This document shows, piece after piece, positions 1 to 11,473 of a stretch of 11,473 bases of DNA. The translations under genes and the position numbers were made by a program. Under the pieces are notes generated by a model. The model had not been told where the DNA came from, did no database searches, and worked only from the letters and a program-made list of their open reading frames with translations. The stretch is from Chloroflexota bacterium (GTDB lineage Bacteria > Chloroflexota > Anaerolineae > UBA3071): NCBI GenBank assembly GCA_014383605.1, contig JACNHM010000171.1:1-11473 (forward strand), given 5' to 3'. The number at the start of each line of letters is the position of its first letter. The stretch's first letter is position 1.

Positions 1-2
1 AG

Positions 3-131
3 GAGATGACCGCCGAGGACCTCGAGGGCGGAGATCTGGAATATGTAGAATGGGCTGGGGAAGCCCAATTGCTGGAGGGGCTGGAGACCGAACTGATGGA
101 GTTAGAGCATGCCCGCTATCAACTTCCCTGA
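3..131 (+). CDS. 3' end of an upstream gene, possible partner of the TumE-like gene (partial)
   Basis: An open frame enters from the left edge and ends at TGA 129-131, giving about 42 residues with many Glu, Asp and Leu and ending in HARYQLP. I recognise no domain. The 23-base overlap with the start of the next gene, read in another frame, is typical of co-translated pairs and supports this being a real gene end. Because the next gene belongs to a toxin-like family, this may be the cognate antitoxin, but that is inference from position and acidity only. The start lies outside the window. A chance open frame of this length cannot be fully excluded. Confidence 0.5.
   Translation, partial: EMTAEDLEGGDLEYVEWAGEAQLLEGLETELMELEHARYQLP
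98..101 (+). promoter_or_regulatory. Shine-Dalgarno site for the TumE-like gene
   Basis: GGAG sits seven bases before the ATG at 109. It lies inside the coding end of the upstream gene and supports the ATG at 109 as the start and translational coupling of the two genes. Confidence 0.5.
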
Positions 132-507
132 ATATGCCCGAGCGATCCAGGGTGTTTTGGATACTGCGGTGGCGACAGGCGAAGCGGCGCTGGTCAGCAT
201 CCGGATAGATCAGCGATCTTCGGTGCGAGGCTTCATCTCTGGCCTGCTCCAGTTCAACGATGCATCGGAGTTGCACTTCCGGGAGTTCGTGGACACCACC
301 GAATTCGAACCCAGGCTGATGTATGGCTATCACTACCAAGATGCACACCAGGAGCTCATCTTCCGCTACGATAACGCTACCCATCGCCCCTCGCTGCCAC
401 AAACGGAGCACAAGCACACACCGGCCGGCGTGCAGGTTTTCCCGGCGCCGACGCTGACTCAACTTATGGATGAGATCCTGCACCGAATCCAGGATGCCCT
501 CTCATGA
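109..507 (+). CDS. TumE/DUF6516 family protein, putative toxin of a toxin-antitoxin pair
   Basis: This 132-residue protein has the layout I associate with the TumE (DUF6516) family: a helical start, a beta-rich core with a GFISGLLQFNDASELHFREFV segment (part of residues 41-61), then YGYHYQD, the signature LIFRYDNA (about residues 83-90), a charged H-K-H-TP segment and a C-terminal amphipathic helix. The usual family length is about 110-140 residues, so it looks complete. Members are annotated as toxin components of toxin-antitoxin systems; the biochemical activity is not evident from this sequence. There is no signal peptide or membrane segment, so it should be cytoplasmic. The start is supported by GGAG seven bases upstream. 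It overlaps the upstream partial gene, the likely partner, and is separated from the large helicase gene by a stem-loop, so it is probably a separate unit from the downstream pair. Family assignment is from memory of the motif pattern. Confidence 0.7.
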   Translation: MPAINFPEYARAIQGVLDTAVATGEAALVSIRIDQRSSVRGFISGLLQFNDASELHFREFVDTTEFEPRLMYGYHYQDAHQELIFRYDNATHRPSLPQTEHKHTPAGVQVFPAPTLTQLMDEILHRIQDALS

Positions 508-510
508 GGC

Positions 511-548
511 CGGGAAGGGGGCGTGATTCGCTTTCATGCCCCTTCCTG
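511..548. terminator. imperfect stem-loop between the TumE-like gene and the helicase gene
   Basis: An inverted repeat begins four bases after the stop at 507. Bases 513-520 pair with 539-546, G521 is bulged, and 522-526 pair with 534-538 (one G-T pair), leaving a seven-base loop at 527-533; one or two weaker pairs extend it outward. The stem is G/C rich. No T tract follows on the + strand, so it is not a canonical intrinsic terminator. It could act as an RNA 3'-end stabiliser or a weak terminator separating the toxin-like gene from the downstream operon. Confidence 0.45.
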
Positions 549-584
549 AGCAAGTCCAGGACGACGTTCTGTAAGAGCTCGCTG

Positions 585-589
585 GGTGG
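585..589 (+). promoter_or_regulatory. Shine-Dalgarno-like GGTGG deciding the start of the helicase gene
   Basis: GGTGG ends five bases before the ATG at 595. No good purine-rich site precedes the alternative in-frame GTG at 586, which is itself part of this element. This favours ATG 595 over GTG 586; the difference is three residues. Confidence 0.4.
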
Positions 590-594
590 CTATC

Positions 595-6027
<5,433 letters not shown>

Positions 6028-6029
6028 CC

Positions 6030-9000
6030 ATGGCTCTGGACAGGCAAGCCCTTCTCACAGAAGAATACTGGCGCTCCTTCGCTCTCACTGCTGCCGAATT
6101 GGACCATCTGCACCAGTTCATCCTCGATGCCGGCATTCCCCAGACGGCGGCCTTCCTGGCCTACGATCTCGTCGAGCGCCGTTGCCGGCAGGAAGAGGCC
6201 TGCATCGCAGAGGGCGCAGTCGAGGTATGGCCCTATGATCCGCGTCTGCAGTTTGATGTCGGGCAGAGGATTGTGGTTAAGGTTCCGCGCCAGAGGGAGT
6301 TTCTCTGCGCTCAGGGTGTGGTCACCGGCAAGCGCGATCTTTGGATGAAGGGCTACGGCCAGTGCGAGGCCATCCGTGTTCGCGTCGGAGAGGGCGCCAA
6401 GGCCGAAAGCAAGGAGTACTTCGCCAGTGCCCAACAGGGCTTCGCCGACTGGAAACCCATTCCCATGGAGCAGATAGTCGGCCAGGATTGGGGTCTGCCC
6501 CGCACAGATGAGTACATCGCCCCTGGCCAGGTCTTCGAGCAGTTCCAGGGTTATGTCTTGCGCCAGTTGGCCCAGCAACTGGGCGCCGACGACCGTTTCA
6601 TCCGCTTCGGCCAGGAGTGGTTTGTGCCCGCACTGCTGGTCACGGGTTCCGACGATGCCCTGGCCGCCGCCGCCAGGCAGATAGAGCGCGCCAGGAAGCC
6701 GCTTCCTCTGCACCGCCTGACCCCGCTGCCCGAGATGCCCCAGCAGAACGAGGACTTCGTGCGGCAGTTCTCCTGGAATCATGCCCTGTCGCATGACCCG
6801 CGCTTCGACAACGTGGGCACAGTGGACACGCCGCTGTGGTTCCTGGCGGCGCTGGAGCCGCCAGAAGTCGTGCAGAAACCCTTGCGTTTGGCCATCCCCG
6901 CCGTGCCCTATACACGCCAGTACCGCTATCTGCACAGGGAACTGCAGGCCATCGAGCAAGCCATTGATGACGAGGGCAGCGAGGGCAGCGAGGAGACCGG
7001 CGCGGTCGGCAGCCAGCCATTGCCAGGGGTCGAGCGCCTGCCGTCGTTGGAGTTCGTGTTGAACTTCGCCCACAGGGTTGCCGGAACTGTTCCCTTGACC
7101 AGCCGGACTCGCCGCGTCTTTCCACGGGGTGACGGACCCCGCACTCAGATCACCTTCATTGGTGGGCGGAGCGGGGAACGGATGCCCGCCTGGGTGATGC
7201 ACGAGGACAGGTACGCCTGGGGGCTGAAGGCCTGGTACGACGACAACCTGATCTGGGCAGGGGCCTGCATCCAACTGGAGACCACCGGGAACCCCCTGGA
7301 AATGATCGTGGACGTCGTCCCCCTTCCGCAGCCCCAGGAAGAGCCAGTGCGCATAGCTCGAGTGAAAGACGGACGGCTTGTGTTCCAGTGGCAGAACCGC
7401 GCCATTCCCTACAAGTACGACCCCCTGATGCTCATCGCCGAGACCCGCTTCGAGGACGTGGAGGCCTTGTGGCTGGAAGCCGAGCAGGTGGGCAAGCCTG
7501 TCTTCGAGGTCATGTGCGACCTGTTTCCTGAGCTGGCCCGTCTGCATCCCCAGGGCCACGTCCACGCCCGCACCCTCTACAGCGCCGCCAACCTGGTGCG
7601 TCGCTGCGCGCCGGGCACGGTCTTCTCCGAACTCTCCCAACGCCTGTGCTTCGATCCCGTCGGTGATGGCTACTGGAGCTACGATCCCGACCTGCGCGAT
7701 GTGAAGGCGGTGTATCAGACCGAAGAGGAAGTGGAGCGGCGGGAGAAGCGAGGGGCATGGTACGATGAGGCCAAGAGACAGGCCGCGGCGCGCAAGGCAG
7801 CCGAGACTCGCCGTGAGCGAGAGGCTGAGCTACCACCTGAGGAAAGAGCGGGCTACAAAGCAGCAAGAACTCGAGAACGGCGTCAACAGTTTGGGGAGAT
7901 GATTGAGGAATTGGTTGGCCAGGAACTCCGTACATTGCAGGAGGACAACCCCTTCACAGTGGATGAAGTCCGAGAGCGGCAAGTGAAAATCATGGTGGGA
8001 ACGACGGGGAATCGCAGAACCATCCAGCGTAAGGAGATTGAGCCGGCTTGGGAACATCTTGTCGAAGAGAGGGCTATCAGCCGTGCGGAAATCCGCCGAC
8101 AATTTTCCGACTTCAATCCTGCCTACGTCGCAGCCATCCTCGCTGCGCTGCCTGGCGTGACCCATAGCACCGAACCGATCCAACTGTTCTACGGCCAGGA
8201 GGCTGAACCCGAAGCGACCCCAGAGATGCCGCCGGTCGAAGAAACCCCTGAAGTCCTGGCCCTTGAGCGCCGCCGCGACGGCCAACTCGTGGCCGTGGAT
8301 CTGGTGCCTACGGGGCCGCTGTTCCAGGAGCATCCCGAAGCGGAGGATGTGATGCCAGAGTCGCTGCCCCCCGAACTCCCACTCCCGCCGGGGCCGCCGC
8401 CATCCGACGGGCCACCGCCCCGCCAACCCCCTGCGCCTGTTCCCCGGCCCCGCAGGGACGAAGCGCAGTCCAAGACCCTCTTCTCTCGCCACTACCTGGA
8501 CACCCGTTTGCCCGACCATCGGGAGTGGGCGGAGGATTTCCTTCCCACGTTTGCGGCCGTGCGTGCCCTGTGGCAGAAAGCCCGCCAGTATGGCCAGAAT
8601 TGGAACGAAGCGCAGACCGAGGACGAGTTCGTCAGGCCCATGCTGAAGGCGCTGGGCTGGACGTTTACCGTCCAGCCCAAGGCCAGGAAGGGAGGACGGA
8701 TCACCCGGCCTGACTATGCCCTCTTTGGAAGCGTTGAGGCAAAGGCGGAGGCTGATCGTTATCTGGGCCAGGACGACCCCTTCTACAGCCGCGCCCTGGC
8801 CATCGCCGAGGCCAAGTACTGGGGCCGCCCCCTCAGCCAGAAGGACGTCAGCGGCCGCAACACCTGGAAGGTGGGCAGCAACCCCAGCCACCAGATGGTC
8901 AGCTACCTGGTGGGCACGCGCGTGCCCTGGGGCATCCTGACCAACGGCCTGATCTGGCGCCTCTACAGCCGCGAGGTGAGCAGCACCGCCAGCGAGTTCT

Positions 9001-11387
9001 ATGAGGTGGACCTGGGCCTGGTGTTCGATTTCCTGCCCGATGGCGCCGAGCCCAGCCCCATCCAGATGGATCAGTTCCGCCGCTGGTGGCTCTTTTTCCG
9101 GAGTGACGGTTTCCAGCCCGACCCTCACTACCAGGGCAAGTCCTTCGTCCAGCGTGTCCACGAAGGCTCGGCCACCTACGCCCGCCAGATCAGCGACAAG
9201 CTGAAAGAGCTGGTCTTCGAGCGGGTGATACCCGAGATCGCTGGCGGCTTCGTGGCCTACCGCTACCACCAGCAGGCCATCCGCCAGGAAACCGAAGAGA
9301 GCTTGCGCGAGATCTACCAGGCCACGCTCAGCCTGCTCTACAAGCTCCTCTTCCTGCTCTACGGCGAGGCCCGCGGCCTGCTGCCGGTGAGCCATCCCGG
9401 CTACCGCGAGCAGAGCCTGACCACCCTGGCCCAGTGGGCCGCCGCGCGGCTGGACAGCAAGCAGTCCCCCAGCGACGCCACCCACGCGACTGGCAAATAC
9501 GATGCCCTGCTGGCTCTCTTCCACCGTGTGGATCAGGGCGACCCCAGCCTGGGCATTCCCCGCTACAATGGCGGCCTCTTCAACCCCGCCAGCCCCGAAA
9601 ACCGCTTCCTGGAAGAGCACAAGCTCAGCGACCGCGTCGTGGCCCGCGCCGTGGATACCCTGATACGCGATGCCGGCCAGCCGGTGGACTATGCTTACAT
9701 CAGCGTGCGCAACCTGGGCGCCATCTACGAGGGACTGCTGGAGAACAAGCTGCACATCTCCCCTCTCCCCTTGGGAGAGGGGCCGGGGGTGAGGGTCGAA
9801 CTCATCAACGACAAAGGAGAGCGCAAAGCCAGCGGTTCCTACTACACCCCCGACTACATCGTCAAGTACATCGTTCAGCACACCCTGGAGCCCATCCTGG
9901 ACGAGCGGGAGGCCCGCTTCGCCGCCGCCATGGATCGCTGCGCCGACCTCCGTCGCCAGCTTCAGCGTACCTCCGACACAACAGCCGTCGGCTTGCTGAG
10001 GGAACGACTGGACGAAGCCGAGCGCCAGGCCCGCGAAGCCTTCCTGGGCATCAAGGTCTGCGATCCCGCCATGGGCTCCGGCCATTTCCTGGTCAATGCT
10101 GTGGATCACCTGACCGACGGCATCATCCAGCGCATGCAGACCTACCACGACGATCACCCCCACGTCCTCTGGAAATGGAACCCCATCCAGCAACTCATCG
10201 AGCGCCTGCAGGACGAGATCCTGGCCGAGATGGGCAGACAGGGTATCGCCGTGGATGAGAGACGGCTGGACGACACCGCCTTGCTGACCCGCCTGGTGAT
10301 GAAACGCTGCATCTATGGCGTGGACCTGAATCCTATGGCGGTGGAGTTGGCAAAGGTGAGTCTATGGCTTCACTCATTTACTGTCGGCGCGCCACTCAGT
10401 TTCCTAGACCACCACCTGCGTTGGGGAAATTCCCTCATCGGTGTGTGGGACATCGAGAAATACATAGCCCCAGGCTCGGAACGGTGGGGCGATGTTCTGC
10501 GCACGCTGACTGCTATGGTGCGCATTTCCTCCTTGACTGACAGCAATGCCAGCGAGGTGGAAGAAAGTTATCGGCTGTACAAGGAAAGCCAGGAATGGAT
10601 AAGACCGACCAAGGAGCGCCTGAACGTCGTGCTCTCGACGGAATTCTCAGAACTTGGTAACATTAGTCGAGCGGCCCAGATAGCCTATCTGCCAGACGAG
10701 GATCGGGCGAGTTTCGACAAGGCTGCTCTAGAGAAGTTTGAACTGGGGCAACGCGTTGCAGCTGATAAGGCATTCTTTCACTGGAAGCTCGAATTCCCCG
10801 AGGCCTTCATCGACCTGGAGCGGGCGACGTGGAAAGAGAAACCAGGATTTGATGCGGTGATCGGGAATCCGCCCTATCGAAATGCTTGGGCGATGACAAA
10901 GGAAATGCCCACTGATAGGAAGGCCATTCTTGAGCTTCTTCGCAGTTCATCTGTGTTGGAAGGTCACTGGGACCTGTATATAGCATTTGTGGTCCGAGCC
11001 CTGCAGCTTTGCCGGAGAGATGGTTATCAGAGTTTCATCCTCCCCAATCCAGTATTGCGAGAGAAGTATGCTATCTCACTGAGGCGTGAGTGGCTTACAG
11101 AACATTCTCTGAGGCGTATCCTTAGCTTCGGAGAAGCAAACGTGTTCGATGAGGTATCTCGCCAGTGCATAGTCTATGTCGTTCAAAGATGTGCCCCCGC
11201 TTCCGGGATGTCAACGACAGTCGAAACCGTTTCTGAGCAAGACGACCGGCTTCGTCTTGACACTTTCTCGGTTGAACCAGGTGTATGGCTAGATTCCTAC
11301 CATAGTCAGATTCGCATTTCATCCGACTATTTGAGCGGAATACCATTAGTTGCCAAAATCGACACTCAGAGTGTCAAACTAGCGTAA
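6030..11387 (+). CDS. large type IIG / PglX-like restriction-modification protein with novel N-terminal region, probably 3'-truncated
   Basis: The chain has 1785 residues numbered from ATG 6030. Residues 1-~560 match no domain I can name; they begin with helices and contain beta-rich segments and a region around 345-560. Residues ~560-720 are highly charged and probably helical. Residues ~725-812 form a Pro/Glu-rich linker, densest at 777-810. Residues ~825-985 fit a PD-(D/E)XK nuclease: TEDEF 863-867, RPDY with D895, and EAK with E927 and K929, followed by a PWGILTNG segment. Residues ~1000-1265 are the helical region usual in this family (LLYKLLFLLYGEARGLLP). The gamma-class adenine-N6 methyltransferase has motif X (YYTPDYIV near 1271), motif I DPAMGSGHF from D1345, acidic GVDLN at 1430-1434, and motif IV NPPY 1613-1616. 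The order X-I-IV is that of Eco57I-like enzymes. Only about 170 residues follow NPPY, so the target-recognition domain is missing; the protein may be inactive or need another specificity subunit. A palindromic repeat is inserted at residues 1244-1256. It starts two bases after the helicase stop, so the two are one operon. Likely role: host-DNA methylation and foreign-DNA cleavage. Confidence 0.88.
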   Translation: MALDRQALLTEEYWRSFALTAAELDHLHQFILDAGIPQTAAFLAYDLVERRCRQEEACIAEGAVEVWPYDPRLQFDVGQRIVVKVPRQREFLCAQGVVTGKRDLWMKGYGQCEAIRVRVGEGAKAESKEYFASAQQGFADWKPIPMEQIVGQDWGLPRTDEYIAPGQVFEQFQGYVLRQLAQQLGADDRFIRFGQEWFVPALLVTGSDDALAAAARQIERARKPLPLHRLTPLPEMPQQNEDFVRQFSWNHALSHDPRFDNVGTVDTPLWFLAALEPPEVVQKPLRLAIPAVPYTRQYRYLHRELQAIEQAIDDEGSEGSEETGAVGSQPLPGVERLPSLEFVLNFAHRVAGTVPLTSRTRRVFPRGDGPRTQITFIGGRSGERMPAWVMHEDRYAWGLKAWYDDNLIWAGACIQLETTGNPLEMIVDVVPLPQPQEEPVRIARVKDGRLVFQWQNRAIPYKYDPLMLIAETRFEDVEALWLEAEQVGKPVFEVMCDLFPELARLHPQGHVHARTLYSAANLVRRCAPGTVFSELSQRLCFDPVGDGYWSYDPDLRDVKAVYQTEEEVERREKRGAWYDEAKRQAAARKAAETRREREAELPPEERAGYKAARTRERRQQFGEMIEELVGQELRTLQEDNPFTVDEVRERQVKIMVGTTGNRRTIQRKEIEPAWEHLVEERAISRAEIRRQFSDFNPAYVAAILAALPGVTHSTEPIQLFYGQEAEPEATPEMPPVEETPEVLALERRRDGQLVAVDLVPTGPLFQEHPEAEDVMPESLPPELPLPPGPPPSDGPPPRQPPAPVPRPRRDEAQSKTLFSRHYLDTRLPDHREWAEDFLPTFAAVRALWQKARQYGQNWNEAQTEDEFVRPMLKALGWTFTVQPKARKGGRITRPDYALFGSVEAKAEADRYLGQDDPFYSRALAIAEAKYWGRPLSQKDVSGRNTWKVGSNPSHQMVSYLVGTRVPWGILTNGLIWRLYSREVSSTASEFYEVDLGLVFDFLPDGAEPSPIQMDQFRRWWLFFRSDGFQPDPHYQGKSFVQRVHEGSATYARQISDKLKELVFERVIPEIAGGFVAYRYHQQAIRQETEESLREIYQATLSLLYKLLFLLYGEARGLLPVSHPGYREQSLTTLAQWAAARLDSKQSPSDATHATGKYDALLALFHRVDQGDPSLGIPRYNGGLFNPASPENRFLEEHKLSDRVVARAVDTLIRDAGQPVDYAYISVRNLGAIYEGLLENKLHISPLPLGEGPGVRVELINDKGERKASGSYYTPDYIVKYIVQHTLEPILDEREARFAAAMDRCADLRRQLQRTSDTTAVGLLRERLDEAERQAREAFLGIKVCDPAMGSGHFLVNAVDHLTDGIIQRMQTYHDDHPHVLWKWNPIQQLIERLQDEILAEMGRQGIAVDERRLDDTALLTRLVMKRCIYGVDLNPMAVELAKVSLWLHSFTVGAPLSFLDHHLRWGNSLIGVWDIEKYIAPGSERWGDVLRTLTAMVRISSLTDSNASEVEESYRLYKESQEWIRPTKERLNVVLSTEFSELGNISRAAQIAYLPDEDRASFDKAALEKFELGQRVAADKAFFHWKLEFPEAFIDLERATWKEKPGFDAVIGNPPYRNAWAMTKEMPTDRKAILELLRSSSVLEGHWDLYIAFVVRALQLCRRDGYQSFILPNPVLREKYAISLRREWLTEHSLRRILSFGEANVFDEVSRQCIVYVVQRCAPASGMSTTVETVSEQDDRLRLDTFSVEPGVWLDSYHSQIRISSDYLSGIPLVAKIDTQSVKLA
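6972..6992 (+). repeat. short 9-base tandem repeat encoding EGS units
   Basis: GAGGGCAGC occurs twice in tandem (6972-6989), followed by a partial third unit GAG. It encodes E-G-S-E-G-S-E and sits in an acidic low-complexity stretch (about residues 312-330) separating two parts of the unrecognised N-terminal region, so it probably marks a flexible interdomain loop. In-frame copy-number change would be tolerated. Confidence 0.5.
9760..9795. repeat. REP-like palindromic repeat inserted in frame in the methyltransferase gene
   Basis: CCCCTCTCCC (9760-9769) and GGGAGAGGGG (9773-9782) are perfect inverted complements around the three-base loop CTT, followed by CCGGGGGTGAGGG (9783-9795). I recognise this as the widespread repeat whose translation gives SPLPLGEGPGVRV in one direction and PHPRPLSQGERG in the other; both appear here, one on each strand. 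The repeat is 36 bases long and preserves the reading frame, adding residues about 1244-1256 just before the GERKASGSYYTP motif X region. Flanking sequence reads as normal family sequence, which supports insertion into an existing gene. Confidence 0.8.
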
Positions 11388-11473
11388 CGGTTGTGCAACC
11401 AGAGGCCAAACCGTTCTGAACCGGCCAAAATCGGCACTTTTACAACCGAACAGCTTTGTGGTAACCTTATCGT
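11388..11473. other. non-coding 3' edge, possible end of an inserted element
   Basis: After the stop at 11385-11387 the sequence no longer resembles a type IIG enzyme in any frame I read. It contains GGTTGTGCAACC (11389-11400, inverted five-base arms around TG), ACAACC at 11442-11447 that is an inverted copy of GGTTGT at 11389-11394, two GGCCAAA copies, and the palindrome GGTAACC near 11460. Short inverted repeats right at an abrupt gene end are compatible with the terminus of an insertion sequence or other element extending beyond the window, but I recognise no specific family. Confidence 0.3.

Noticed and set aside
6972..6992. Possible CRISPR or large tandem array
   Set aside because: There are only two full copies of a 9-base coding repeat with no spacers. 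No CRISPR-like repeat-spacer pattern was seen anywhere in the window, and no tRNA or rRNA gene was recognised.
7830..10193. A 787-codon open frame on the minus strand
   Set aside because: It lies wholly antisense to the nuclease-methyltransferase gene, whose plus-strand frame has clear motifs (EAK, DPAMGSGHF). Long antisense frames are expected in high-GC coding sequence, and the antisense protein shows no domain.
9434..10258. A 274-codon plus-strand frame inside the methyltransferase gene
   Set aside because: It is an Arg/Pro/Gly-rich out-of-frame reading of the main gene, with no motif; the overlapping frame carries motifs X and I.

Overview
This is a high-GC window that reads almost entirely left to right and looks like part of an accessory, defence-type island. 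Gene style, strong G/C preference at third codon positions over most of the coding sequence, and the look of the hypothetical N-terminal region of the last gene suggest a member of the Chloroflexota (Anaerolineae-like). That assignment is an impression from sequence style and was not tested by a search.

Layout: (1) Positions 3-131 hold the 3' end of an upstream gene with an acidic C-terminus. It overlaps by 23 bases (2) a 132-codon gene (109-507) of the TumE/DUF6516 toxin-like family. (3) A short intergenic gap carries a strong imperfect stem-loop (511-548) without a T tract. (4) A giant gene (595-6027, 1810 codons) encodes four modules in one chain: a winged-helix-like head, a DEDDh 3'-5' exonuclease, a complete DinG-type Fe-S superfamily 2 helicase, and a complete RecQ-type helicase with its zinc site and a C-terminal tail. 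(5) Two bases after its stop starts a second giant gene (6030-11387, 1785 codons). It has about 560 residues of unrecognised N-terminal sequence, a charged helical stretch, a Pro/Glu-rich linker, a PD-(D/E)XK nuclease domain, and a gamma-class adenine-N6 methyltransferase of the Eco57I/type IIG/PglX kind. (6) The last 86 bases do not continue the enzyme and hold no recognised gene.

The two giant genes form a tight translationally coupled pair: the Shine-Dalgarno site of the second lies next to and partly before the stop of the first. A nuclease-plus-two-helicases protein paired with a restriction-modification-like protein is the kind of combination seen in anti-phage systems such as BREX and DISARM, but this arrangement does not match one I can name. 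It is the main candidate for a new system here.

The second giant gene looks disturbed. A widespread palindromic repeat (9760-9795) is inserted in frame just before methyltransferase motif X. The third-position GC falls from about 86% to about 50% near position 10,340. The protein stops about 170 residues after the NPPY motif, before any target-recognition domain. The copy seen here may therefore be truncated or mosaic.
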